Source: Rubellimicrobium arenae (lineage in GTDB: Bacteria; Pseudomonadota; Alphaproteobacteria; Rhodobacterales; Rhodobacteraceae). Taken from it: a stretch of DNA of 64,000 nucleotides. The stretch covers positions 1 to 64,000 of the forward strand of contig NZ_JAFMSS010000006.1 in NCBI RefSeq assembly GCF_017916295.1, written 5' to 3'. The notes under the pieces are model-generated. The model was not told where the DNA came from, did no database searches, and was given only the letters and a program-made list of their open reading frames with translations. Each line of letters starts with the position of its first letter. The first letter of the stretch is position 1. The position numbers were made by a program, and so were the translations under genes. Positions 24,199 through 31,996 of the stretch are shown piece after piece.

Positions 24199-25563
24199 AT
24201 GACGAGTTCGCGCAAACGCATCTGGGGCTGGATGTTCTTCGACGTGGCCCAGCAGCCCTACGCGACGCTCGGCCTCACCTTCGTGTTCTCCCCCTACTTC
24301 GCCGAGGTCGCGGCCCGCCTGTTCACCTCCCAGGGCCTGTCTCCGGCCGCGGCGGGCGCGGAGGCCCAGAGCCTCTGGGGCGGCGCGCAGACGGTGGCCG
24401 GCCTGGTGATCGCCCTGAGCGCGCCCCTCCTGGGCGCCTACGCCGATGCCTCGGGCCGCAAGGTGCCCTGGATCGCCGCCTTCTCGGTCCTGTACGTCCT
24501 GTGCGCCTGGGGACTCTGGTTCCTGCACCCGGACGGGGCGAACCTCCTGCCCGTGCTCGTGGTTTTCTGGGTGGGCTTCGTGGCGGGCGAGGCGGCGCTC
24601 AACATCAACAACGCCCAGCTTCCCTCGCTCGCGCCGGAATCCGAGATCGGCCGCATCTCGGGCTCGGGCGCGGCGATGGGCTACTGGGGCGGGGTCCTGT
24701 CCCTGTTCCTGATGCTCCTGTTCCTGGCCGAGAACGGCCAGGGCACGACGCTCCTGAACCAGCCGCCGGCCTTCGGGCTGGACCCGGCGGCACGGGAAGG
24801 GACGCGCAGCGTCGGCCCCTTCATCGCCCTCTGGTTCGTGCTCTTCAGCCTTCCGTTCTTCCTCTGGTCCCGCGACGCCGCCGTGCCGGCGCGGCGCCCG
24901 TCGCTGCGGCAGGTCTGGTCGGACCTCGTGGGGACGATCCGCGACGTCGCGCGCCGTCCCTCGCTCTCCAGCTTCCTGGTCTCGTCGATGCTGTACCGGG
25001 ACGGGTTGGGGGCGCTCTACAGCTTTGGCGGGATCTACGCGACGATCGTGCTGGAATGGACGATCATCCGCATCGGGGTCTTTGGCATCGTGTCCGCCAT
25101 CGCCGCCGCGGTCGTGACCTGGATCGGCGGCCTGGCCGACCAAAGGCTCGGCCCCAAGCCCGTGATCGTCGCCAGCTGCTGGGCGCTGATCGCCGTCTGC
25201 TCGGTGATCGTGGGCGTGTCGCGCCATTCCGTCTTCGGCCTGCCCCTGGCCGAGGGCTCGATCCTGCCGGACCTGCTCTTCTTCCTGTGCGGAGCCGCGA
25301 TCGGCGGGGCTGGCGGCGCGATGTACTCGGCCTCGCGGACGCTCATGGTCCGCCACTCCGACGCGGCCCGCGCGGGCGAGGCCTTCGGCCTGTTCGCGCT
25401 GACCGGCCGGGCGACGGCCTTCCTCGCCCCGGCGCTGGTGGCGCTTTGCACGGCGGTCACGGGTTCGGCACAGTGGGGCTTCCTGCCCGTGATCCTGCTT
25501 TTCCTTGTCGGTCTCTGGCTGCTACGGTTCACCGATCCCCAGGGAGACCGTGCCCGATCATGA
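24199..25563 (+). CDS. MFS transporter, UMF1/Atg22-like
   Basis: A 454-residue integral membrane carrier with about 12 helices. It opens with WGWMFFDVAQQPYATLGLTFVFSPYF, the N-terminal signature of the UMF1 family (vacuole effluxer Atg22-like), then LLGAYADASGRKVPWI between helices 2 and 3. The second half shows GGLADQRLGPKPV. Substrates of bacterial members are not established. The coding region ends in an ATGA overlap with mepA, so the murein hydrolase may be translationally coupled; a link to cell-wall fragment transport is possible but unproven. Confidence 0.87.
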   Translation: MTSSRKRIWGWMFFDVAQQPYATLGLTFVFSPYFAEVAARLFTSQGLSPAAAGAEAQSLWGGAQTVAGLVIALSAPLLGAYADASGRKVPWIAAFSVLYVLCAWGLWFLHPDGANLLPVLVVFWVGFVAGEAALNINNAQLPSLAPESEIGRISGSGAAMGYWGGVLSLFLMLLFLAENGQGTTLLNQPPAFGLDPAAREGTRSVGPFIALWFVLFSLPFFLWSRDAAVPARRPSLRQVWSDLVGTIRDVARRPSLSSFLVSSMLYRDGLGALYSFGGIYATIVLEWTIIRIGVFGIVSAIAAAVVTWIGGLADQRLGPKPVIVASCWALIAVCSVIVGVSRHSVFGLPLAEGSILPDLLFFLCGAAIGGAGGAMYSASRTLMVRHSDAARAGEAFGLFALTGRATAFLAPALVALCTAVTGSAQWGFLPVILLFLVGLWLLRFTDPQGDRARS

Positions 25564-26465
25564 TGCCGCACACGCTCAAGGCCCTCGTCCTCCTCGTGCT
25601 TCTGGCCGCCTGTGGCGGCGGGAGCACCCCGAACGCCGGCCCGGCCGTCGCGGTCGTGGCCGACCAGCGCGTGGCCAAGGGCGTCTTCGGGGCGATGCCC
25701 CTGCCCTCGTCGCAGGCGCCGTCGCCGATCGGGGGCTATTCGCGCGGCTGCCAGGCCGGGGCGGTGCAACTCCCTGAGACGGGACCCACCTGGCAGGCCA
25801 TGCGCCTGTCGCGCAACCGGAACTGGGCCCAGCCGACCACCGTCGACTTCCTCGCGGACCTGAGCCGGTACGCCGCCACGCTGCCCGGCTGGCAAGGCCT
25901 GTACATCGGCGACATGAGCCAGCCGCGCGGGGGCCCGATGACCTCCGGCCATGCGAGCCACCAGACCGGGCTCGACGCGGACATCTGGATGAACCCGCCC
26001 CAGCGCCTGAACCTGTCCGCCCAGGAACGTGAGAACCTTTCCGCCATCGACATGCAGCGGGGCGGCGGCGCCTATGTGAACGCCCGCTGGACCCCGGCCC
26101 ATGAGGCCCTGCTGCGCCACGCTGCCGAGGATCCGCGCGTGGCCCGCATCTTCGTGTTCGCCGGCGCCAAGGTCGAGATGTGCCGGAACGCCACCGGCGA
26201 CCGCTCCTGGCTCCGCAAGATCCGCCCCTGGTGGGGTCACAGCGAGCATTTCCACGTCCGCCTGAACTGTCCTCCCGGATCGAGCGCCTGCGCGGCGCAG
26301 GATCCCATTCCCCCGGGCGACGGCTGCGCCGAAGCGCAGGCCTGGGTGGACAACATCCTCAATCCCCCGCCACCGGATCCTGATGCCCCAGCCGCCGAGC
26401 CCCGCCGCGACCTCACTCTCGCCGACCTTCCGAGCCAGTGCATGGGCGTCCTGGCCAGCCGCTGA
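25560..26465 (+). CDS. mepA: Penicillin-insensitive murein endopeptidase
   Basis: A 301-residue lipoprotein-type MepA, a LAS-family zinc DD-endopeptidase that cuts D-Ala-mDAP cross-links in peptidoglycan. The leader MMPHTLKALVLLVLLAACGG has a lipobox LAAC, unusual relative to the soluble periplasmic E. coli enzyme. Metal-site motifs are SGHASHQTGLDADIW (H and D ligands) and WWGHSEHFHVRLNC. The C-terminal tail has paired cysteines and a proline-rich segment. The start at 25560 overlaps the MFS stop codon. Confidence 0.93.
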   Translation: MMPHTLKALVLLVLLAACGGGSTPNAGPAVAVVADQRVAKGVFGAMPLPSSQAPSPIGGYSRGCQAGAVQLPETGPTWQAMRLSRNRNWAQPTTVDFLADLSRYAATLPGWQGLYIGDMSQPRGGPMTSGHASHQTGLDADIWMNPPQRLNLSAQERENLSAIDMQRGGGAYVNARWTPAHEALLRHAAEDPRVARIFVFAGAKVEMCRNATGDRSWLRKIRPWWGHSEHFHVRLNCPPGSSACAAQDPIPPGDGCAEAQAWVDNILNPPPPDPDAPAAEPRRDLTLADLPSQCMGVLASR

Positions 26466-26469
26466 CACC

Positions 26470-27357
26470 GTGATCCGGACCCTTCTTAGCGCCGCCCTCA
26501 CGGCCGGGGGCCTTGCCTCGGCTGCCCTGATGCCCGCTTCGGGCGACACCCGGGGCGGGGCGACCTATCTCGGCACCTATGTCTGGCACGAGAAGTGGCG
26601 CAACTTCGGCGGCTTCTCGGCCCTCAAGCTCGCCGCGGACGGGCTGGCCTTCACCACCCTGAGCGATCGTTCCACGCTCGTCACCGGACACCTCGTGCGG
26701 GACGCCTCCGGGGTCGTCACGGCGGTGGAGGCGGACACGCATGTCTGGCTCCGCGACCGCGGGGGCCGTCACCTCGTGGGGGAGCGTGCGGACAGCGAAG
26801 GCCTGGCCGTCGGATCGGACGGCACCATCTGGATCAGCTTCGAAGGCATCGCCCGCGTACGGCAGGAGGGTCGCGACGGCGCCCTGCCGTTCCTGCTCCC
26901 CAACAGTCCGGACTTCGCGCGGATGCGGGACAACGCCTCGCTCGAAGCGCTGGCCGTCGACGCCGACGACGTGCTTTACACGATCCCCGAGCTTCCGTTC
27001 CGGGGGGAGGACGACTTCCCGGTGTACCGGTTGCGCGACGGCGCCTGGGACATCGCGTTCCGGATTCCGCAGCGCGACGGCTTTGCCGTGTCGGATGCGG
27101 ATATCGGCCCCGACGGCCGGTTCTACATCCTCGAACGCGATTTCACCGGCCTGGGGTTCCGGTCGCGGGTGCGCCGGATGCACATGGACGGGAGCGCCGA
27201 GGAGATCCTCCTCACCACGCAGACCGGCACCCACGACAACCTCGAGGGGCTGGCCGTCTGGAACGATGGCCAAAGCCTGCGGGCCACCATGATCGCCGAC
27301 GACAACCTCCGCTTCTTCCAGCAGACCGAGATCGTGGATTACCGCCTGCCGGATTGA
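26470..27357 (+). CDS. Esterase-like activity of phytase family protein
   Basis: A 295-residue exported beta-propeller-like protein. I start at the GTG at 26470, five bases past mepA, where a signal peptide begins (VIRTLLSAALTAGGLASAA). Landmarks of the phytase-like esterase (PF13449-type) family are FGGFSALKLAADGLAFTTLSD, DSEGLAVGSDGTIWISFE, NASLEALAVDADDVLYTIPE and THDNLEGLAVWNDG. These proteins are predicted periplasmic, calcium-dependent phosphoesterases of undefined substrate. It probably belongs to the MFS-mepA operon. Confidence 0.85.
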   Translation: MIRTLLSAALTAGGLASAALMPASGDTRGGATYLGTYVWHEKWRNFGGFSALKLAADGLAFTTLSDRSTLVTGHLVRDASGVVTAVEADTHVWLRDRGGRHLVGERADSEGLAVGSDGTIWISFEGIARVRQEGRDGALPFLLPNSPDFARMRDNASLEALAVDADDVLYTIPELPFRGEDDFPVYRLRDGAWDIAFRIPQRDGFAVSDADIGPDGRFYILERDFTGLGFRSRVRRMHMDGSAEEILLTTQTGTHDNLEGLAVWNDGQSLRATMIADDNLRFFQQTEIVDYRLPD

Positions 27358-27433
27358 CGCGGCGGCCGGCACGGCGTATCGGGCGGCGCCCCTCGGGGCC
27401 AAGTGCCGCACCCTTGCCAAAACGGACCTCCTG

Positions 27434-28066
27434 ATGCGCCTCCTGCCTGCCATCCTCGCCATGGCCGCGATCGTCGTGGCTTCCAACATCCTCGTGCAGT
27501 TCGTGATCGCGGGGGGCCTCCTCACCTGGGGCGCCTTCACCTATCCGTTCAGCTTCCTGCTCATCGACATCACCAACCGGACCTTCGGCCCCCGCGCGGC
27601 CCGGATCGTGGTGTTCTGGGGCTTCCTGACCGGAGTGCTCTGCTCGCTCGTGGGCTCGCAGATCGAGCTGGCCCCCGGCGTTCCGGCGGTGCCGCTCCGC
27701 GTGGCCGTGGGCTCGGGCGCGGCCTTCCTGGCGGCGCAGCTCCTCGACGTGGCGATCTTCCACTACTTCCGGCAGCGGGAATGGTGGCGCGCACCGATGA
27801 CCTCGACCTTCGTGTCCTCCTCGCTCGACACGCTGATCTTCTTCTCCTTGGCGTTCGCCGCCATGCTGTCCTTCATCTTCCCGCAGGCCGCCAACGAGGC
27901 GGCGGGCTGGGCCCAGGGTCCGGTCCCGCTCCTGGGCGTGGGGCCGGACGCCCCGGTCTGGGTGTCGCTCGCCCTGGCCGACCTCGGTGTCAAGATCGCC
28001 CTCGCCTTGATCACCATGGTCCCGTACCGCCTGATTACAATGCGGTTGCAACAACGCGTGAGCTGA
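27434..28066 (+). CDS. yhhQ: Queuosine precursor transporter (YhhQ/VUT family)
   Basis: A 210-residue membrane protein with about six helices. The family motif FTYPFSFLLIDITNRTFGPRAAR lies near residues 35-57, and STFVSSSLDTLIFFSLAF near 125-142. YhhQ imports preQ0/preQ1, precursors of the modified tRNA base queuosine. No preQ1 riboswitch is recognisable upstream, although only about 75 bp separate it from the previous gene. GACCTCC near 27425 is not a canonical ribosome-binding site. The rreR promoter begins 24 bp after the stop. Confidence 0.9.
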   Translation: MRLLPAILAMAAIVVASNILVQFVIAGGLLTWGAFTYPFSFLLIDITNRTFGPRAARIVVFWGFLTGVLCSLVGSQIELAPGVPAVPLRVAVGSGAAFLAAQLLDVAIFHYFRQREWWRAPMTSTFVSSSLDTLIFFSLAFAAMLSFIFPQAANEAAGWAQGPVPLLGVGPDAPVWVSLALADLGVKIALALITMVPYRLITMRLQQRVS

Positions 28067-28089
28067 GCGTCATCCTTGAAACTCGGGGT

Positions 28090-28117
28090 TTGACAGACGC
28101 CTGGAAAAGCCCATCTT
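28090..28117 (+). promoter_or_regulatory. Sigma-70 promoter of rreR
   Basis: A perfect -35 TTGACA (28090-28095), 16 bp, then CATCTT (28112-28117, three of six consensus positions). The predicted start at about 28124 would give a leader of about 30 nt before the rreR start codon. A terminator near 28312 makes a transcript of about 190 nt. Confidence 0.65.
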
Positions 28118-28133
28118 GGGAGTCAGGCGAAAC

Positions 28134-28155
28134 CCTTAGAAAGGAGGTGATCCAG
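28134..28155 (+). promoter_or_regulatory. Extended Shine-Dalgarno of rreR, complementary to the 16S rRNA 3' end
   Basis: The 15-nt core AAGGAGGTGATCCAG (28141-28155) is the full complement of the 16S 3' terminus CTGGATCACCTCCTT. The preceding CCTTAGA (28134-28140) also matches the complement of the first spacer bases after mature 16S (TCTAAGG) in Rhodobacterales as I know them, giving 22 contiguous nt. An ordinary site uses 4-8 nt. The last base overlaps the GTG start. Such extended sites are known to make the mRNA stick to 30S subunits and to impede rather than help translation. Confidence 0.9.
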
Positions 28156-28211
28156 TGTCGAGAAAGAACCTGGAGAGAGGTGTCGGGACAGCGCGGGGGA
28201 TCCGCGGCTGA
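28155..28211 (+). CDS. rreR: rreR small protein (18 aa), ribosome-regulated
   Basis: An 18-codon frame, GTG start, encoding MSRKNLERGVGTARGIRG. It is basic and glycine-rich, with no expected fold. It fits rreR, the gene described in the Rhodobacter/Roseobacter lineage as an 18-aa sORF behind a 16S-complementary Shine-Dalgarno sequence, the counterpart of rreB in Bradyrhizobiaceae. In rreB the long site and the GTG start both lower translation, and the mRNA co-sediments with 30S subunits. The stop codon (28209-28211) lies inside a perfect 8-bp hairpin. The RNA rather than the peptide may be the functional product. Confidence 0.85.
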   Translation: MSRKNLERGVGTARGIRG

Positions 28212-28225
28212 GGCAGCCCTCAGCC
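28206..28225 (+). promoter_or_regulatory. Stable hairpin over the rreR stop codon
   Basis: GGCTGAGG (28206-28213) pairs perfectly with CCTCAGCC (28218-28225) around a CAGC tetraloop. The TGA stop is inside the 5' arm, so a ribosome terminating here must melt the stem. No T-tract follows, so it is not a terminator. Confidence 0.75.
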
Positions 28226-28280
28226 CTACGGGAACCCGGGTGGATCTGACGGTCTAACCGACCCCACCTCCTGAACTTTC
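28226..28280 (+). promoter_or_regulatory. rreR 3' UTR with anti-Shine-Dalgarno and 16S-3'-end-like stretch
   Basis: TACGGGAACCCGGGTGGATC (28227-28246) resembles the helix-45 and tail sequence of 16S rRNA (TAGGGGAACCTGCGGCTGGATC) except for two bases missing and a few changes. A small CGGT-CTA-ACCG hairpin (28250-28260) follows. Next comes CACCTCCT (28265-28272), identical to the 16S anti-Shine-Dalgarno and perfectly complementary to AGGAGGTG at 28142-28149 of the same transcript. An alternative local stem can form between CCTC and GAGG at 28281. Resemblance and complementarity are seen directly; a regulatory role is inferred. Confidence 0.5.
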
Positions 28281-28284
28281 GAGG

Positions 28285-28312
28285 GGGCCGTTCCGATCGG
28301 AGCGGCCCTTTT
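28285..28312 (+). terminator. Intrinsic terminator of the rreR transcript
   Basis: GGGCCGTTCC pairs with GGAGCGGCCC around a GATC loop (10 bp, one G-T pair), followed by TTTT. Its end coincides with the stop codon of the convergent membrane-protein gene. Confidence 0.85.
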
Positions 28313-30210
28313 CAATTGGGGGGCAGCAGCGTGGCCAGGACCTCGGCCTCGGCCTCGTCGATGGCCGACAGGATCTGCGCCTCGAAGTCCCCGCGCGAGA
28401 CGGCCTCCTCGAGTTCGAGAAGGGCGTAGTCGCTGGCCACCCCGATGGCGAGGCCGCCCAGCACGCCTCCGACGACCGCTCCGATCGTGGTTCCGACGCC
28501 AGGCACCACGCTGCCCGCCAGGGCTCCCGCGCCAGCCCCTGCGGCGGTGCCGCCCAATCCTCCGGCGGCCTTGCCGACGGCCAGCTTCGCCACGGCTTCG
28601 GCCGCCAGTCCGACGGCCTCCTTCGCCAGCAGCTTGGCGATCAGCTTGCCCGCCACGGCGCCCGCCACCCCTCCGGCCAGCGAACCCGCGCTGCTGGCCG
28701 TCAGGCGCGCCTTCAGGGAGATCGTCTCCTGGTCGGGAGCGAGGGCGAGACGCGTCCCCGGGGCACGGGCGGTCACGACCGGCGCCGACAGGTCCGAGGG
28801 AAGGTCGCCGCACGCGGCGAGCAGCCGGTCCCGCGCCGTCCGAAGATCGGCGGGCAACGGCGCGTCCAGGGCAGCGACCGCCGCCCGCAGGGGCGCGAAA
28901 GCCTCATCGACACCCAGCGCCTCGGCCATCCGGCGCTCCAGGAAAGCCTCTCCGTTCCCGGCGATCAGGTGGAAGGTCCGCACATACTCGGCCGTCAGGC
29001 TGTAATAGCCGTCCAGGAACACGGGCACGCGCGCCCGCACGGCGTCGAAGCCGGCACGGGTCATGCGTTCGACCTCGCCGCGCCGCAGGGCGAGGATACG
29101 CTGGATCTGCCGGTCGAAGGCCTCCAGCCCGTCGAGCGTTCCGGGCGGGCAGGCGAGCTGGCCGATCTGTTCGGTTTCGACCATGCGGCGAAGGGCGGAA
29201 GGCGTGGGCGGCGCAGCGGCGCGCGTCGCGGGCGCCAGGTCCGCGGTGGGAATGAGCTGCGGTCCGGCCTCCCGCCCCCCGGGCGCGGAGAGCTCCCCGA
29301 CCTCGGTGACCGCCATGGGGTGCTGGCGCAGGCTCGCCCAGGCCTCGGCCTCGGCCAGGCTCGACACCAGGATTCCCAGGAGAACCGTCAGGATCAGGGC
29401 CGCCACGGCCGCCCGTCCCGCGCCGACCGGGGGCGGGGTGTCGGCGGCCGATGCGCGAAGGATGCGCCGCGCCTCGCCCCAAGGCAGCAGAGCGGCGGCG
29501 AACACGCCCGCGGCCAGCCAGAACTGCCCGAAGGTGGCCCCCACGCGCCAGAACAGGGCCAGGGGTCCGACCTCCCCCTCGGCCCAGGCGAGCGCCCACA
29601 GACGCGCGCCGTTCCAAAGGCCCATCGTGTCGACCGCCCAAGCCAGCAGCGCCGAGGATCCCTCGTAATGGGGCTCGGCGGCGACCCGTTCGGCAAGGCT
29701 GGCCTCGCCCAGCGTCCCCAGCCCGGCCCATAGCGTCCAGGCGACCGTCAGGAACGCCGCGGTGACCGGAGGAGCGATCAGCAGCACCGGCCGAAGCCGC
29801 GCGTAGGGTCTGATCGCGCCGAGCGGCCGTCCGGCCAGCCAAGCCACCGGCCAGAGCACCACCGCCGTCGCGGCCATCCAGCCCCAGCCGGCCCACCCTT
29901 CGGCGATCAGGGTCCATCCCATGCTCCAGGCCGACAGGAGCGCCACGGGAACCCCGAGGATCTGCCGCCACAGGGCGCCCCCCAGGACCGGAGCCCACCA
30001 GGGAGACGCACCGTCCTGCAGCACGGCCCTTGCCTGGACCTTCCGTATCGCGGCCGGATAGGCCAGACCGACCCAGGCCGGACCGGCCGCCAGCGGCAGC
30101 AGAAGCAGGGCGGGCAGAAGGCCCAGCCCCGTGCCTTGCACCGCCAGTACGCCCAGTCCCCCGAGGACGAGGCCGGCCAGGATGCTATATCGGACGGGCG
30201 AGGAGATCAT
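28312..30210 (-). CDS. Membrane protein with C-terminal glycine-zipper region, function unknown
   Basis: A 632-residue protein I cannot assign. About seven hydrophobic segments occupy residues 7-27, 29-50, 76-102, 108-125, 140-161, 217-240 and 255-274. A soluble alpha-helical part (about 330-470) contains DRQIQRILALRRGEVERMTRAGFDAVRARVPVFLD. The C-terminal 500-590 region is a glycine/alanine-zipper stretch (GGVAGAVAGKLIAKLLAKEA, then GGTAAGAGAGALAGSVVPGVG). Such zippers form tight helix pairs or pores in membranes. The ATG at 30210 has CGGAGG 5 nt upstream. It converges with the rreR unit and is divergent from arfB. Confidence 0.7.
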   Translation of the reverse strand: MISSPVRYSILAGLVLGGLGVLAVQGTGLGLLPALLLLPLAAGPAWVGLAYPAAIRKVQARAVLQDGASPWWAPVLGGALWRQILGVPVALLSAWSMGWTLIAEGWAGWGWMAATAVVLWPVAWLAGRPLGAIRPYARLRPVLLIAPPVTAAFLTVAWTLWAGLGTLGEASLAERVAAEPHYEGSSALLAWAVDTMGLWNGARLWALAWAEGEVGPLALFWRVGATFGQFWLAAGVFAAALLPWGEARRILRASAADTPPPVGAGRAAVAALILTVLLGILVSSLAEAEAWASLRQHPMAVTEVGELSAPGGREAGPQLIPTADLAPATRAAAPPTPSALRRMVETEQIGQLACPPGTLDGLEAFDRQIQRILALRRGEVERMTRAGFDAVRARVPVFLDGYYSLTAEYVRTFHLIAGNGEAFLERRMAEALGVDEAFAPLRAAVAALDAPLPADLRTARDRLLAACGDLPSDLSAPVVTARAPGTRLALAPDQETISLKARLTASSAGSLAGGVAGAVAGKLIAKLLAKEAVGLAAEAVAKLAVGKAAGGLGGTAAGAGAGALAGSVVPGVGTTIGAVVGGVLGGLAIGVASDYALLELEEAVSRGDFEAQILSAIDEAEAEVLATLLPPN

Positions 30211-30262
30211 CGGCCTCCGGGATGACGGCCCGGGGGCCACGAGTCAACGAAAGGGTAGCGGC

Positions 30263-30697
30263 GTGCTGCGGATCAGCGACCATGTGACGATTCAGGACTG
30301 GGAGCTGACCGAGCAGTTCACCCGCGCCTCGGGTCCCGGGGGACAGAACGTCAACAAGGTCTCGACCGCCGTGGAGCTGCGCTTCGAGGCCGAGCGCTCG
30401 CCCTCCCTGTCCCCTCCGGTGAAGGCTCGCCTCCGCCGGCTCGCGGGGAGCCGCTGGGTCGGCGAGGAGGGCTCGGGCGCCATCCTCATCCGGGTCGAGG
30501 ACACCCGGCACCAGGCCCGCAACCGCGAGATCGCCCGGGAGAGGCTGGCCGACCTCATCCGCGCGGCCCTGGTCGCGCCCAAGCGGCGGGTGCCGACCAA
30601 GCCGACGCTGGGAAGCGTGCGACGCCGGCTCGAGGCCAAGGCCAAGCGGAGCGAGGTCAAGGCCGGACGGAACGAACCGATCCGCGGCGAGGACTGA
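30263..30697 (+). CDS. arfB: Alternative ribosome-rescue factor / peptidyl-tRNA hydrolase
   Basis: A 144-residue ArfB (YaeJ) that hydrolyses peptidyl-tRNA on ribosomes stalled without a stop codon. The GGQ catalytic loop is RASGPGGQNVNKVSTAVELRF (GGQ at 26-28). A basic, unstructured C-terminal tail (RRRLEAKAKRSEVKAGRNE) would enter the empty mRNA channel. I choose the GTG at 30263 with AAGGGT upstream; upstream ATGs in the frame would extend into the divergent gene. It has no release-factor codon-recognition domain. Confidence 0.93.
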   Translation: MLRISDHVTIQDWELTEQFTRASGPGGQNVNKVSTAVELRFEAERSPSLSPPVKARLRRLAGSRWVGEEGSGAILIRVEDTRHQARNREIARERLADLIRAALVAPKRRVPTKPTLGSVRRRLEAKAKRSEVKAGRNEPIRGED

Positions 30698-30703
30698 GGC
30701 CGC

Positions 30704-31996
30704 CTAGACGCGCACCTCCCGCGCCACCTGCTCCCCGACGCCGAAGACGCGCTTGTACCGCTCCACCTGGTCCTTCGGACCCATGGCCTTCTCCGGGTTG
30801 TCCGACAGCTTCACCGTGGGGCGGCCATCCGCCTCGACGGCCTTGCAGACCAGGCTGAAGGGGGCCAGGGCATCGTCCTCCACCAGCCCCGAGAAGTCGT
30901 TGGTCAGCAGGGTCCCCCAGCCGTAGGTCAGGCGGACCCGACCGGCAAAGCGGGCATGGAGCGATTCGATCTCCTCCACGTCGAGCCCGTCCGAGAAGAC
31001 GATCAGCTTCTCGCGCGGGTCCTGCCCGTGGTCCTTCCACCAGCGGATCGCCAGCTCCGTGTTCTCCACGGGGTCGCCCGAATCGACGCGGATGCCCGTC
31101 CAGTTGGCGAGCCAGTCAGGTGCATTCTCCAGGAAGTTTCTGGTCCCATAGGTATCGGGCAGGATCACGAGAAGGTTGCCGTCATGCTCCTCCTGCCACT
31201 CCTCCAGCACCTTGTAGGGGGCCTGCCGCAGTTCCTCGTCGCTGTCGGCCAGCGCGGCATAGACCATGGGCAGCTCGTGGGCGTTGGTGCCGATGGCCTC
31301 CAGGTCCCGCTTCTTGGCGATGAGGCAGTTGGAGGTGCCGACGAACTTGTCGCCCAGCGCCTCGATCATCGCCTGCACGCACCAGTCCTGCCACAGGTAG
31401 CCGTGCCGCCGCCGCGTGCCGAAGTCGGCCAGGCGCAGGCCAGGGATGCGCTTCAGACGCTCGCCCTTTTCCCAGACGCGGGTCATGGCGCGGGCGTAAA
31501 GGACCTGGAGCTCGAACTTGCCCATGTCCTTGAGGACGGCGCGCGACCTGAGCTCCATGATGATGGACAGCGCCGGGATCTCCCACAGCATGACCTCGGG
31601 CCAGCGCCCCTCGAAGGTCAGGACGAATTGGCCGTCCTGCTTTTCGAGGTGGTAGGGCGGCAGGCGAAGGCTCTCGAACCATTCCATGAAGTCGGACGAG
31701 AACATCTGCCGCTTGCCATAGAACGTGTTCCCCCGCATCCAGGTCGACTCGCCGCGTGTGAGCTGCAGGCTGCGGACATGGTCCAGCTGCTCGCGCAGCT
31801 CGCCTTCGTCGATGATCTCGGCCAAGCGCACGTTCTGGGATCGGTTGATGAGCTGGAAGGTGACGTGCGTGTCGGGCTTGTTCCGGAAGACCGACTGGCA
31901 CATCAGCAGCTTGTAGAAGTCGGTGTCGATCAGCGACCGGACGATCGGGTCGATCTTCCAGGTGTGGTTGTAGACGCGCGTCGCGATGTCGATCAT
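30704..31996 (-). CDS. pncB: Nicotinate phosphoribosyltransferase
   Basis: A 430-residue PncB that converts nicotinate and PRPP to nicotinate mononucleotide in NAD salvage. Typical segments are SLIDTDFYKLLMCQSV, YLWQDWCVQAMIEALGDKFVGTSN, RVDSGDPVENTELAI and IVFSDGLDVEEIESLHARFAGRVRLTYGWGT. It is coupled to pncA by a 4-nt ATGA overlap, so nicotinamide is deamidated and the product is used directly by this enzyme. It converges with arfB at a distance of 6 bp. Confidence 0.96.
   Translation of the reverse strand: MIDIATRVYNHTWKIDPIVRSLIDTDFYKLLMCQSVFRNKPDTHVTFQLINRSQNVRLAEIIDEGELREQLDHVRSLQLTRGESTWMRGNTFYGKRQMFSSDFMEWFESLRLPPYHLEKQDGQFVLTFEGRWPEVMLWEIPALSIIMELRSRAVLKDMGKFELQVLYARAMTRVWEKGERLKRIPGLRLADFGTRRRHGYLWQDWCVQAMIEALGDKFVGTSNCLIAKKRDLEAIGTNAHELPMVYAALADSDEELRQAPYKVLEEWQEEHDGNLLVILPDTYGTRNFLENAPDWLANWTGIRVDSGDPVENTELAIRWWKDHGQDPREKLIVFSDGLDVEEIESLHARFAGRVRLTYGWGTLLTNDFSGLVEDDALAPFSLVCKAVEADGRPTVKLSDNPEKAMGPKDQVERYKRVFGVGEQVAREVRV

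Noticed and set aside
27358..27433. preQ1 riboswitch upstream of yhhQ
   Set aside because: The expected preQ1 aptamer pseudoknot pattern is not visible in the 75-bp spacer.
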